From JAPORK01 sp026710285 (GTDB taxonomy: Bacteria; Pseudomonadota; Gammaproteobacteria; Pseudomonadales; Endozoicomonadaceae), in contig OZ241746.1 in assembly GCA_965201045.1 (NCBI GenBank), positions 1,054,001-1,118,000 of the forward strand: 64,000 nt of DNA, read 5' to 3'. Each line of letters opens with the position of its first letter. The first letter of the stretch is position 1. This document shows, in pieces, positions 20,217 through 31,288 of the stretch. Under the pieces are notes generated by a model that was not told where the DNA came from, did not search any database, and saw only the letters and a list, made by a program, of their open reading frames with translations. Made by a program: the position numbers and the translations under genes.

Positions 20217-23200
20217 AAATTTGACGAATTACAGCTGAACTATCTAACATTTTGCAAGCTAAAATTTTTCTTTCAGATGGAGGTGAGATGTTAGCAAAGA
20301 GTGAGTTCTCAATATCATCAAGCTCACCCTGTATAATTGCCATACTACTCCTTGAAAATTGATATGTTTGCCACGTTTGCTTCAGCTTCATTACAACCTG
20401 AACATGACCTGGTATAAAAATAACACCTCCCTCATATTCTTTGAATATCTTATCCAGTGAAATATTCGGCTCATCCGCATAACTGTAATATTCACCATGA
20501 CTTATATAATTTAGAATACATCTAAAAAAACAATTCAAATATTTATCAGGTACAGCTTTTACCATAGGATTAAACGCTTGTTGTAATTCAGCAATTGACT
20601 TCATAAATTGATACTTATAATCTAAAAATTTCTGGAATGTACTCACTTTTAAATAACTTCTGTTTACTTTCATTGCAACCAATATGCACGCTGTATCACA
20701 AGCTATTAAATCATTTTTTTGCTCAACTTTAAGTAATCTCCACAGACACACTACCTCATTCATAGAATGTAAGAAAAAATACTGTACTTCCGGTTTTACC
20801 CCCAGCGTAGGTTTTCCTATTTCCATGAAAATCGCTGTTATATCAACTTTGAAAAAGAGTAATCGCTTTCCTGTCGCTGATTTCATTGCGAACATGTTAA
20901 AATTAAGATCTTCCAGTGCAATATCCCCACGATTCATCAATGCCTTTGCCGCTGACAATGGTACTTTCTTTGTAAAAAAGAGTCCGGCATCGATGGCAGC
21001 AGTTGCGACCATTGCTGCTGTTTGTACAATGCCTACAACAGATCCTGCTATATTGAGCCCTTTGTTAGCCGGTATTGATGCTGCGGTAACAGGTACACTG
21101 CCTGCAAGAGCTGCCCCTGCAGTTACTGCGAATCCTGGCAACGCACCGCCATAACTATAAGCGGATGCTCCTAAAGTAGCAATGGTCAGACCTGCGTTAA
21201 TAACTGCACCGGCAATATTTGCCCACCTGGCATGCAGTGCACTTAATCCGAAAGAGCTTACATAACCTGCCCATTTAAATGCAGTACCAACCCATTGTGG
21301 TACATTACCTGTAGGATCACGATTCATAACCGGATTATTACTGCCAAAAGCATATCCTCCTCCTGCCGGATCTTCACTAACAAAATAACGTTGTTTTGGA
21401 TTATAGGTTCTGTTTCCGGCACCTAAAAATTGCCATCCAGTTGCCGGATCTGTACGCTCACCATCAAAACCTAATAAACTGCGCTGATACAAAGGCACAC
21501 CCTGTGTTTTTTGATGCCAAACCATACCATAAGGACTATAGATATTAATCCGTTGAAGTTTATAGTTGTTATCATTTTTTTCTGATTTGGTTAATATACT
21601 AACAACATCTCCTCTGTAATTACTTTCATTATACTGGTAAATGGAACCATCAATTGTTTTTACAATCCCTTGATAACCCGTTATATGCTCAGTTTGTTCG
21701 GGACTACTAATTTTTTCATTAACTAAATGATTTCCACGATATATAAGATAACTAATACCCAGAACACTTTTTTCTCTTGTCTCTCTGCCTGAACCATCAT
21801 AAGTATAATTACTTTGCTGTCCGTTAAACTGAGTCACCTCAATGACTTGATTATAAGCATTGTAAACAATATGGTTGCCTTCACCATCCGTTGTCATATT
21901 ACCCATAATGTCATAATGAAACTGTTGGGTTATCTGTGGGAAATGATTCCAGCTGGTGCTGATTTGCTGTAAACGCAGCGGGGTTGTATGATCAGTATAA
22001 TGATAAGTTGTCAGTTTGCTGAGTGTTTGCTGTTGTAGCTTATCCTGTAAAACTTCCTCTACACTGGCAAGACGGTTTAACCGGGTAAAAGCATATTTCT
22101 GTCGGATAATGATCGGTGCACTTTTTAGTCCCGAAGCCTTAAAGGCAGTATCTCTTGGACATAAGGCATTTTGATTCGTACCACCACAGGTCATTTTTAC
22201 CAGATTATTCAGTACATCATACTGATAATGATAAACAGCCTGATTGTCTTTTGATTTATATAGCTGCATGGTAATATTATCAAGTGGATCATAGTTAAAT
22301 GACCAGTAAGATAATGGCTGATCATTTAATCTGTCATTAATTATATCAGGATGACCCATACTGTCATAGTGAATATTTCGGTACATACCACTGCCATATT
22401 TTATTGCAACCGTACGGGAAAAATCATCATAAACCGGTACAGACAGTGGTTCTGATTTTCCATGATAAGGCTGATAACGTACCTGTGCTGTTCTACCCAA
22501 TTCATCATAAATCTTTTCTGTCTGATTCGCTTTAATATCTGTTACACTCACAATTCGCCGATTCACATCATACCGCCATCTGAACTGATAGTCAGGATAA
22601 CTATTTTTACCTACATGCACCTGTTGTCGTGGTAATCCATCATCATCGTAAGTAAATGTCGTTTTCCCTGTAATATCAGTTTGACTAGTTATCAGCTGTG
22701 TTACAGGATCATAGCTTATTTGTAACTGAGGCTTTCCATCCAGAAAATTAGCAACAGGTCTTCCTGATTTGTCGTATTTTACTGTAGTGGCGTGTCCCGC
22801 AGGATTTGTTGAAGAGAGTAATCTGCCATCTTCAGTGTAAGTGAATGTGGTGCGCTTTCCATCTTCTCCTGCCTTCCATAACAATTCTCCGGCTGCGTTA
22901 TACTCAGCAGATGACAACAGATAATTGCCACCAGAGACAGGATGAGCCCATAACTGAATAACATGTCCGGTTAAATCATATACATAATGTATACTGTCAC
23001 CAGCCGGATCAATAACATCTGTCAGTTGTCCAAAAGCATTGTAATGCTTTGCTACATGGTGTCCAAGTGGATCTGTTGCTACTGCCAGCCGACCAAAAAA
23101 ATCGTAACTCATTTTAGCTATACGACCACCAAACAATGCTATCTGCTGATCCTGCATAAGACACAGCTTATGCAATGAAGGTAGTGATTTATCACTTGCC

Positions 23201-25743
23201 GGGAATATCCACTGTCTGATTGGTTGATAAAGCACATTACTTTGTGTTAAAGAAATAGCAGAGCGTCTTTCACGAGCACTTTGCTGATAACTCATAACAC
23301 AGCGATCAGCATCATCATATGCAGTGACTGCTGTTTCTCCATCAGGAAGATGAACATGGGTTACTCTGCCTGAGTCATCATAATCTTCTGTTGTTTTCAA
23401 AACATTAATCTTTCCTGATGAATCAGCCATATAAACAAACAGTATTGCTACACGCCCATATTTGTCATAAGTCGTTTTATGTTTTAAAATCCACTTCCCC
23501 TGTATTACTTTTCCTGTTGCTGAAATAGCTTCTCCATAACCCATTAGTTGCCGCCCGGATCCGTCAAAAATAACTTTACTCTGAATTTTATTCACACCAG
23601 TCATCACGATCTGGTTCAGTGATGGAGAGACAACATATTGATAATAAGTATTGACTGTAAAATGCATTCTTCGTATAAGGTCAGTTTGTATCAGACGATC
23701 CCAGTAATCATAGTGGTACCGGATGGTATTCCTGCCTGAAGGGTCAACACTTTGCAATATGTGGTTAGTAAACAAACTGGTTGTTACCAAAGGAGAAAGT
23801 CTTCTTCTGCCGGCTTCTAGCCTGAAAGCGCTATAAGTGGTTTTTCTGTAATCATCTGCACTTTTTGTATAATAATAATCTGTCTTAACATAACTGAGTT
23901 TAGAAGGCGTCTTCTGGTTATCTGTCAAAATAAGTTGCTTCAATAATCCATAAGTTAAAGGATTAGTTGTATCCTGATAATAACGACGGGTTATGATCTT
24001 TTTCTGACTGCCAGCTTGCTGTACCTGATGATCCAGAACAAGAATATAATCATTCCCATTACGATTAAATTGCTTTCGATAATAATTACGGGTAGTTACT
24101 GGTAATAATCCGGAAATAGCTACTATTGTTGTATGTGCAGGATACAAGGTAACTGACTCTGTTAAGTTGCTAAAAAGCCAGTTACGAGGTTGTGGAGGAC
24201 AAGCAGCATCTCCATTAACAGGACAGTAATGAATCCATATTAAACGACCAAATACATCTGTATGAGAAATCATTCTGCCCTGCTGATCATACTGACTGGT
24301 TTCAGTGGTTATCGCAGGAAAACCTGTACTGTTTCCCCACACTTTAGTAACCACTTTTAACGGTTGACTGTAAGTAACTGGCAAATCAGCAAAAGACGAG
24401 TGAGCACAGCCATTAATCTGATCAGTACGGCAGAAAAAACTTTGCACTTCAGATAGCTTGTTTCCGGTACGATCACTGATTTGTTGCTCATTAATCAGTA
24501 AATGATATTTATTATAAGTACGCAATTCACGGATAATACCGTTGTCTTCTGTTGTTCTGTAAGTGTAACTGACCGGGGCTTCAAAAAGCCTGTCTTTAAA
24601 TGCGTTTTTCACTATTTCCAGACCGGAGTTAAAACCAAGATAATTATGATAATTACTGTTTGAATGGGCATACTGATAGCAGGTTGTCATGGCAGATTGC
24701 CCTGCACCAGGATCAACGGTCTCTTTCACTACTACACAAATAGCAAGATTAATTTTCTCACCCGGATTTATTTTCATCTCATCAGTGCAATTATATTTGT
24801 ATGTCTTTTTTAAACCGGTTGGGTAAGTGACCTGAGTAATAAAATTTTTTGTATAGCTAAAATGAATAGCATAGCTGGCATGGCTTTGCTGTGACGGAAG
24901 GAGAATTTCACGTAATTTTCCCTGTTGTGTATTAACAACTACCGGGACTGACTGTCCTTCACTACCTTTACTAACAACAGTCACACCTTCCTTTTTCCAG
25001 TGAAGTATAATTTTGTGCCCCACTTCATCAGCGACAGAGTGTAAAAGATGGCTGCCAGGATAATAAACAAAGTGTACCTTCCATCCATCTTGTTGCTCAA
25101 GCGATATCTCATAACCATCATTATTTAATATTTCTTTTAGTCCATTGGTATACGTGATAATGAAATGATCATTTTTTACATCAATATGTATGTCTTTCAG
25201 CTTATGATATAAAGGGATCCATTGACTATTATTATCTTTTTTCAGATAAAAATTTTGTCCTGTCGAAGTCGTTAACTGATGTGTTACTGGATTTAAATGA
25301 GTAAGATTCCAACTCCATCCCTGCCCTAGTTTATCTATATTAGCATGTGCGTTACTGCTGTAATTTACTTCAAGATCAATATTTGGACCATGTCCTAAAT
25401 TGCTAAGCAGGCTGCCCGCCTTAACATGAGCACTTAATATACCTGTGCGCGGATCAACCTGTGTTCCCCATATTTTTTTAAAATTAAAAGCATTTGACCA
25501 GGGAGCATTTCTATCAATATCTACTTTGATAGTATTCTTTGATGGTGTCATTTTTCTGTTGTATAAATAAAAGTCATGAGAAATATTATTTTTGTGTAAA
25601 TATGTCTTTTTATACAGATACCGTGAACTTTTATTTTTCGGTTGAATAAAAGCAATACTAACAGATGAAAACAGATAAAATTGCCAAAATAAAAATATCA
25701 ATAGTAATTTTGTAAAATAACGACATTGCTTTTTTACTATCAT
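20206..25743 (-). CDS. Rhs/YD-repeat protein with type C tip, copy 4
   Basis: This 1845-residue protein has the copy 3-6 leader (MIVKKQCRYFTK, then a hydrophobic segment at about 12-33), an Rhs entry domain, YD repeats, the core (SNNPVMNRDPTGN) and the hydrophobic segment. Its tip is type C, as in copies 5-7: CDTAC (Cys1682), GHVQ (His1780), then TYQF in place of the TYE seen in other types, and RKILAC. The start lies 5 nt downstream of the copy 5 stop, with no visible ribosome-binding site, so translation probably depends on reinitiation. Its own end overlaps the copy 3 start by 11 nt. The extra C-terminal residues (VIRQIYDP) are unique to this copy. Confidence 0.93.
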   Translation of the reverse strand: MIVKKQCRYFTKLLLIFLFWQFYLFSSVSIAFIQPKNKSSRYLYKKTYLHKNNISHDFYLYNRKMTPSKNTIKVDIDRNAPWSNAFNFKKIWGTQVDPRTGILSAHVKAGSLLSNLGHGPNIDLEVNYSSNAHANIDKLGQGWSWNLTHLNPVTHQLTTSTGQNFYLKKDNNSQWIPLYHKLKDIHIDVKNDHFIITYTNGLKEILNNDGYEISLEQQDGWKVHFVYYPGSHLLHSVADEVGHKIILHWKKEGVTVVSKGSEGQSVPVVVNTQQGKLREILLPSQQSHASYAIHFSYTKNFITQVTYPTGLKKTYKYNCTDEMKINPGEKINLAICVVVKETVDPGAGQSAMTTCYQYAHSNSNYHNYLGFNSGLEIVKNAFKDRLFEAPVSYTYRTTEDNGIIRELRTYNKYHLLINEQQISDRTGNKLSEVQSFFCRTDQINGCAHSSFADLPVTYSQPLKVVTKVWGNSTGFPAITTETSQYDQQGRMISHTDVFGRLIWIHYCPVNGDAACPPQPRNWLFSNLTESVTLYPAHTTIVAISGLLPVTTRNYYRKQFNRNGNDYILVLDHQVQQAGSQKKIITRRYYQDTTNPLTYGLLKQLILTDNQKTPSKLSYVKTDYYYTKSADDYRKTTYSAFRLEAGRRRLSPLVTTSLFTNHILQSVDPSGRNTIRYHYDYWDRLIQTDLIRRMHFTVNTYYQYVVSPSLNQIVMTGVNKIQSKVIFDGSGRQLMGYGEAISATGKVIQGKWILKHKTTYDKYGRVAILFVYMADSSGKINVLKTTEDYDDSGRVTHVHLPDGETAVTAYDDADRCVMSYQQSARERRSAISLTQSNVLYQPIRQWIFPASDKSLPSLHKLCLMQDQQIALFGGRIAKMSYDFFGRLAVATDPLGHHVAKHYNAFGQLTDVIDPAGDSIHYVYDLTGHVIQLWAHPVSGGNYLLSSAEYNAAGELLWKAGEDGKRTTFTYTEDGRLLSSTNPAGHATTVKYDKSGRPVANFLDGKPQLQISYDPVTQLITSQTDITGKTTFTYDDDGLPRQQVHVGKNSYPDYQFRWRYDVNRRIVSVTDIKANQTEKIYDELGRTAQVRYQPYHGKSEPLSVPVYDDFSRTVAIKYGSGMYRNIHYDSMGHPDIINDRLNDQPLSYWSFNYDPLDNITMQLYKSKDNQAVYHYQYDVLNNLVKMTCGGTNQNALCPRDTAFKASGLKSAPIIIRQKYAFTRLNRLASVEEVLQDKLQQQTLSKLTTYHYTDHTTPLRLQQISTSWNHFPQITQQFHYDIMGNMTTDGEGNHIVYNAYNQVIEVTQFNGQQSNYTYDGSGRETREKSVLGISYLIYRGNHLVNEKISSPEQTEHITGYQGIVKTIDGSIYQYNESNYRGDVVSILTKSEKNDNNYKLQRINIYSPYGMVWHQKTQGVPLYQRSLLGFDGERTDPATGWQFLGAGNRTYNPKQRYFVSEDPAGGGYAFGSNNPVMNRDPTGNVPQWVGTAFKWAGYVSSFGLSALHARWANIAGAVINAGLTIATLGASAYSYGGALPGFAVTAGAALAGSVPVTAASIPANKGLNIAGSVVGIVQTAAMVATAAIDAGLFFTKKVPLSAAKALMNRGDIALEDLNFNMFAMKSATGKRLLFFKVDITAIFMEIGKPTLGVKPEVQYFFLHSMNEVVCLWRLLKVEQKNDLIACDTACILVAMKVNRSYLKVSTFQKFLDYKYQFMKSIAELQQAFNPMVKAVPDKYLNCFFRCILNYISHGEYYSYADEPNISLDKIFKEYEGGVIFIPGHVQVVMKLKQTWQTYQFSRSSMAIIQGELDDIENSLFANISPPSERKILACKMLDSSAVIRQIYDP

Positions 25744-25748
25744 AAAAT

Positions 25749-28700
25749 TTAAGAATAATAAAATTGAAGAGAGATAGCTGAACTATCTAACATTTTGCAA
25801 GCTAAAATTTTTCTTTCAGATGGATGTGAGATGTTAGCAAAGAGTGAGTCCTCAATATCATCAAGCCCACCCTGTATAGTTGCCATACTCTTTGAAAATT
25901 GATATGTTATCCACGTGTACCCCAAATTCACTACAACCTGAACATGACCGGGTATAAAAATAATACCGCCCTCATATTTTTGTAATATCTTATCCAGTGA
26001 AATATTCGGCTTATCTGCATAACTGTAATATTCACCACGACTTATATGATTTAGGACAGCACTAAAAAGATAGTTCAAATATTTATCAGGTACAGCTTTC
26101 ACCATAGGATTAAACGCTTGTTGTAATTCAGCAATTGACTTCATAAATTGATATTTATAATCTAAAAATCTCTGGAATGTACCTACTTTTAAACCAGTTC
26201 TGTCTATTGTCATTGCAACAAATATGCACGCTGTGTCACAAGCTATTAAATCATTTTGTTGCTCAACTTTAAGTAATCTCCACAGACACGCTACCTCATT
26301 CATAGAATGTAAGAAAAAATACTGTTCTTCCGGTTTTTCTGCCACCATAGATTTTCCCACTTGCGTGAAAATCGCTCTTATATCAACTTTGAAAAAGAGT
26401 AATCGCTTTCCTGTCGCTGATTTCATTGCGAACATGTTAAAATTAAGATCTTCCATTGAAATATCCCCACGATTCATCAATGCCTTTGCCACTGACAATG
26501 GTACTTTTTTTGTAAAAAAGAGTCCGGCATCGATGGCAGCAGTTGCGACTATTGCTGCTGTTTGTACAATACCTACAACAGATCCTGCTATATTGAGTCC
26601 TTTATTAGTCGGTATTGCTGCTGCAGCAACAGGCACACTACCTGCAAGAGCTGCCCCTGCGGTTACTGCAAGCCCTGGCAATGCACCGCCATAACTATAA
26701 GCGGATGCTCCTAAAGTAGCAATGGTCAGACCTGCGTTAATAACTGCACCGGCAATATTTGCCCACCTGGAATGCAGTGCACTTAATCCAAAAGAACTTA
26801 TATAGCCAGCCCATTTAAATGCAGTACCAACCCATTGTGGTACATTACCTGTAGGATCACTATTCATAACCGGATCATTACTGCCAAAGGCATATCCTCC
26901 TCCTGCCGGATCTTCACTAACAAAATAACGTTGTTTTGGATTATAGGTTCTGTTTCCGGCACCTAAAAATTGCCAGCCAGTTGCCGGATCTGTACGCTCA
27001 CCATCAAAACCTGATAAACTGCGCTGATATAAAGGCACATCCTGTGTTTTTTGATACCAAACCATACCATAAGGACTATAAATATTAGTTCTTTGTAGTT
27101 TATAGTTGTTATCATTTTTTTCTGATTTGGTTAATATACTAACAACATCTCCTCTGTAATTACTTTCATTATACTGGTAAATGGAACCATCAATTGTTTT
27201 TACAATCCCCTGATAACCCGTTATATGCTCAGTTTGTCCGGGACTACTAATTTTTTCATTAACCAAATGATTACCACGATAGATGAGATAACTAAATCCC
27301 TGCGCATTTCTTTCTAAAGTTTCTCTTCCTAAACCATCATAAAGATAGTCACTTTGCTGTCCGTTAAACTGAGTCACCTTAATGACTTGATTATAAGCAT
27401 TGTAAGCAATATGGTTGCCTTCACCATCGGTTGTCATATTACCCATAATGTCATAGTGAAACTGTTGGGTTATCTGTGGGAAATGATTCCAGCTAGTGCT
27501 GATTTGCTGTAAACGCAGCGGGGCTGTATGATCAGTATAATGATAAGTTGTCAGTTTGCTGAGTGTTTGCTGTTGTAGCTTATCCTGTAAAATTTCCTCT
27601 ACACTTGCAAGACGATTTAACCGGGTAAAAGTGTATTTCTGTCGGATAATGACTGGTGCACTTTTTATTCCGGAAGCCTTAAAAGCAGTATCTCTTGGAC
27701 ATAAGGTATTTTGATTCATACCACCACAGGTCATCTTTACCAGATTATTCAGTGCGTCATACTGATAATGATACACAGCCTGATTGTCTTTTGATTTATA
27801 TAGTTGCATAGTAATATTATCAAGCGGATCATAGTTAAATGACCAGTAAGATAATGGCTGATCATTTAATCTGTCATTAATTATATCAGGATGACCCATA
27901 CTGTTATAGTGAATATTTCGGTACATACCACTGCCATATTTTATTGCAACAGTACGGGAAAAATCATCATAAACCGGTACAGACAGTGGTTCTGATTTTC
28001 CATGATAAGGCTGATAACGTACCTGTGCTGTTCTACCCAATTCATCATAAATCTTTTCTGTCTGATTCGCTTTAATATCTGTTACACTCACAATTCGCCG
28101 GTTCGCATCATACTGCCATCTAAACTGATAGTCAGGATAACTATTTTTACCTACATGCACCTGTTGTCTTGGTAATCCATCATCATCGTAAGTAAATGTC
28201 GTTTTCCCTGTCATATCAGTTTGACTGGTTATCAGTTGTGTTACAGGATCATAGTTTATTTGTAACTGAGGCTTTCCATCCAGTAAATTAGCAACAGGTC
28301 TTCCTGAGTTGTCGTATTTTACTGTAGTGGTGTGTCCCGCAGGATTTGTCGAAGAGAGTAATTTTCCATCTTCAGTGTAAGTAAATGTGGTACACTTTCC
28401 ATCTTCTCCTGTCTTCCATAACAATTCTCCGGCTGCGTTATACTCAGAAGATGACAGCAAATAATTACCACCAGAGACAGGACGAGCCCATAACTGAATA
28501 ACATGTCCGGTTAAATCATATACATAATGTATACTGTCACCAGCCGGATCAATAACATCTGTCAGTTGTCCAAAAGCATTGTAATGCTTTGCTACATGGT
28601 GCCTAAGTGGATCTGTTGCTACTGCCAGCCGACCAAAAAAATCGTAACTCATTTTAGCTATACGACCACCAAACAATGCTATCTGCTGATCCTGCATAAG

Positions 28701-31283
28701 ACACAGCTTATGCAATGAAGGTAGTGATTTATCACTTGCCGGGAATATCCACTGTCTGATTGGTTGATAAAGCACATTACTTTGCGTTAAAGAAATAGCA
28801 GAGCGTCTTCCACGAGCACTTTGCTGATAACTCATCACACAGCGATCAGCATCATCATATGCAGTGACTGCTGTTTCTCCATCAGGAAGATGAACATGGG
28901 TTACTCTGCCTGAGTCATCATAATCTTCTGTTGTTTTCAAAACATTAATCTTTCCTGATGAATCAGCCATATAAACAAACAGTATTGCTGCGCGTCCATA
29001 TTTGTCATAAATCGTTTTATATTTTAAAATCCACTTCCCTTGTATTACTTTTCCTGTTGCGGAAATAGCTTCTCCATAACCCATTAGTTGTCGTCCGGAT
29101 CCGTCAAAAATAACTTTACTCTGAATTTTATTCACACCAGTCATCACGATCTGGTTCAGTGAGGGAGAAACAATATACTGATAATACGTACCAACTGTAA
29201 AATTCATTTCTCGTATAATATCGGTTTGTATCAGACGATCCCAGTAATCATAGTGGTACCGGATGGTATTACTGCCTGAAGGATCAACCCTTTGCAATAT
29301 GTGGTTAGTAAACAAGCTGGTTGTTACCAAAGGAGAAAGCCTTCTTTTACCGTTTTCCAGCCTGAAAGCGCTATAAGTGGTTTTTCTGTAACCATCTGTA
29401 CTTTTTGTATAATAATAATCTGTCTTAACATAACTGAGTTTAGAAGGCGTCTTCTGGTTATCTGTCAAAATAAGTTGCTTCAATAATCCATAAGTTAAAG
29501 GATTAGTTGTATCCTGATAATAACGACGGGTTATGATCTTTTTCTGACTGCCAGCTTGCTGTACCTGATGATCCAGAACAAGAATATAATCATTCCCATT
29601 ACGATTAAATTGCTTTCGATAATAATTACGGGTAGTTACTGGCAATAATCTGGAAATAGGTACTATTGTTGTATGTGCAGGATACAAGGTAACTGACTCT
29701 GTTAAGTTGCTAAAAAGCCAGTTACGAGGTTGTGGAGGACAAGCAGCATCTCCATTAACAGGACAGTAATGAATCCATGTTAAACGACCAAATACATCTG
29801 TATGAGAAATCATTCTGCCCTGCTGATCATACTGACTGGTTTCAGTGGTTATCGCAGGAAAGTCTGTACTGTTTCCCCACACTTTAGTAACTACTTTTAA
29901 TGGCTGGCTGTAAGTAACTGGCAAATCAATAAAAGACGAGTGAGAACAACCATTAATCTGATCAGTACGGCAGAAAAAACTTTGTACTTCAGATAGTTTT
30001 TTTCCGGTACGATCACTGATTTGTTGCTCATCAATCAGCAGATGATATTTATTATAAGTACGCAATTCACGGATAATACCGTTGTCTTCTGTTGTTCTGT
30101 AAGTGTAACTGACCGGGGCTTTAAACAGTCTGTCTTTAACTGTGTTTTTTGTTGCTTTCACCCTGGAGTTAAAGCCAAGATAATCATGATCATTACTATT
30201 TGAATGGGCATACTGATAACGGGTTATCATGGCAAGTTGCCCTGCACCAGGATCAACGGTTTCTTTCACTACTACACAAACAGCAAGATTAGTTTGTCCA
30301 TTTAGATTTATTTTCATCTCATCGGTGCAATTATATTTGTATGTCTTTTTTAAGCCGGTTGGGTAGGTGACCTGAGTAATAAAATTTTTTGTATAGCTAA
30401 AATGAATAGCATAGCTGGTATGGCTTTGCTGTGACGGAAGGAGAATTTCACGTAATTTCCCCTGTTGTGTATTAACAACTACCGGAACTGACTGTCCTTC
30501 ACTACCTTTGCTAACAACAGTAACACCTCCCTTTTTCCAGTGGAGTATAATTTTGTGCCCCACATCATCAACAATAGAGTGTAAAAGATGGCTGCCAGAA
30601 TAATAAACAAAGTGTACCTTCCATCCATCCTGTTGTTCAAGCGATACCTCATAGCCATCATTATTTAATATTTCTTTTAGTCCATTGGTATACGTGATAA
30701 TAAAATGATTATTTTTTACATCAATATGTATATCTTTAAGCTTATGATATAAGGGAAACCACTGACTATTATTATTTTTTTGCAGATAAAAATTTTGTCC
30801 TGTTGACGTCGTTAACTGATGTGTTACTGGATTTAAATGAGTAAGATTCCAACTCCATCCCTGCCCCAGTTTATCTGTATCAGCATGTGCGTTACTACTG
30901 TAATTTACTTCAAAATCAATATTTGGACCATGCCCTAAATTGCTAAGCAGGCTACCGACTTTAATATGAGCACTCAATATTCCTGTACGTGGATCAACCT
31001 GTGTTCCCCATATTTTTTTAAAATTAAAAGCATTAGACCAGGGAGTATTTCCACCAACATCTATTTTGACAGTATTCTTTGATGGTGTTATTTTTCTGTT
31101 GTATAAATAAAAGTCATTGAAAGTGTTATTTTTATGTAAGTTTGTCTTTGTATACAGATACCGTAAACTTTTATTTTTCAGTTGAATAAAAGTAATACCA
31201 ACCGATGAAAACAGATAAAATTGCCAAAATAAAAACATCAATAGCAATTTTACAAAATAACGACATCGTTTTTTTACTATCAT
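25749..31283 (-). CDS. Rhs/YD-repeat protein with type C tip, copy 5
   Basis: This 1844-residue protein has an N-terminus almost identical to copy 6 (MIVKKRCRYFVK). The Rhs core reads SNDPVMNSDPTGN, a small variation on SNNPV. The tip is type C, with CDTAC (Cys1682), GHVQ (His1780), TYQF and RKILAC. It lies 5 nt from copy 4 downstream and 5 nt from copy 6 upstream, with the same TAA-ATTTT-ATG junction at both sides. The variants GMNQNTLC and HIAYN, shared with copy 3 but not copies 4 or 6, mark a conversion tract. Confidence 0.93.
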   Translation of the reverse strand: MIVKKRCRYFVKLLLMFLFWQFYLFSSVGITFIQLKNKSLRYLYTKTNLHKNNTFNDFYLYNRKITPSKNTVKIDVGGNTPWSNAFNFKKIWGTQVDPRTGILSAHIKVGSLLSNLGHGPNIDFEVNYSSNAHADTDKLGQGWSWNLTHLNPVTHQLTTSTGQNFYLQKNNNSQWFPLYHKLKDIHIDVKNNHFIITYTNGLKEILNNDGYEVSLEQQDGWKVHFVYYSGSHLLHSIVDDVGHKIILHWKKGGVTVVSKGSEGQSVPVVVNTQQGKLREILLPSQQSHTSYAIHFSYTKNFITQVTYPTGLKKTYKYNCTDEMKINLNGQTNLAVCVVVKETVDPGAGQLAMITRYQYAHSNSNDHDYLGFNSRVKATKNTVKDRLFKAPVSYTYRTTEDNGIIRELRTYNKYHLLIDEQQISDRTGKKLSEVQSFFCRTDQINGCSHSSFIDLPVTYSQPLKVVTKVWGNSTDFPAITTETSQYDQQGRMISHTDVFGRLTWIHYCPVNGDAACPPQPRNWLFSNLTESVTLYPAHTTIVPISRLLPVTTRNYYRKQFNRNGNDYILVLDHQVQQAGSQKKIITRRYYQDTTNPLTYGLLKQLILTDNQKTPSKLSYVKTDYYYTKSTDGYRKTTYSAFRLENGKRRLSPLVTTSLFTNHILQRVDPSGSNTIRYHYDYWDRLIQTDIIREMNFTVGTYYQYIVSPSLNQIVMTGVNKIQSKVIFDGSGRQLMGYGEAISATGKVIQGKWILKYKTIYDKYGRAAILFVYMADSSGKINVLKTTEDYDDSGRVTHVHLPDGETAVTAYDDADRCVMSYQQSARGRRSAISLTQSNVLYQPIRQWIFPASDKSLPSLHKLCLMQDQQIALFGGRIAKMSYDFFGRLAVATDPLRHHVAKHYNAFGQLTDVIDPAGDSIHYVYDLTGHVIQLWARPVSGGNYLLSSSEYNAAGELLWKTGEDGKCTTFTYTEDGKLLSSTNPAGHTTTVKYDNSGRPVANLLDGKPQLQINYDPVTQLITSQTDMTGKTTFTYDDDGLPRQQVHVGKNSYPDYQFRWQYDANRRIVSVTDIKANQTEKIYDELGRTAQVRYQPYHGKSEPLSVPVYDDFSRTVAIKYGSGMYRNIHYNSMGHPDIINDRLNDQPLSYWSFNYDPLDNITMQLYKSKDNQAVYHYQYDALNNLVKMTCGGMNQNTLCPRDTAFKASGIKSAPVIIRQKYTFTRLNRLASVEEILQDKLQQQTLSKLTTYHYTDHTAPLRLQQISTSWNHFPQITQQFHYDIMGNMTTDGEGNHIAYNAYNQVIKVTQFNGQQSDYLYDGLGRETLERNAQGFSYLIYRGNHLVNEKISSPGQTEHITGYQGIVKTIDGSIYQYNESNYRGDVVSILTKSEKNDNNYKLQRTNIYSPYGMVWYQKTQDVPLYQRSLSGFDGERTDPATGWQFLGAGNRTYNPKQRYFVSEDPAGGGYAFGSNDPVMNSDPTGNVPQWVGTAFKWAGYISSFGLSALHSRWANIAGAVINAGLTIATLGASAYSYGGALPGLAVTAGAALAGSVPVAAAAIPTNKGLNIAGSVVGIVQTAAIVATAAIDAGLFFTKKVPLSVAKALMNRGDISMEDLNFNMFAMKSATGKRLLFFKVDIRAIFTQVGKSMVAEKPEEQYFFLHSMNEVACLWRLLKVEQQNDLIACDTACIFVAMTIDRTGLKVGTFQRFLDYKYQFMKSIAELQQAFNPMVKAVPDKYLNYLFSAVLNHISRGEYYSYADKPNISLDKILQKYEGGIIFIPGHVQVVVNLGYTWITYQFSKSMATIQGGLDDIEDSLFANISHPSERKILACKMLDSSAISLQFYYS

Positions 31284-31288
31284 AAAAT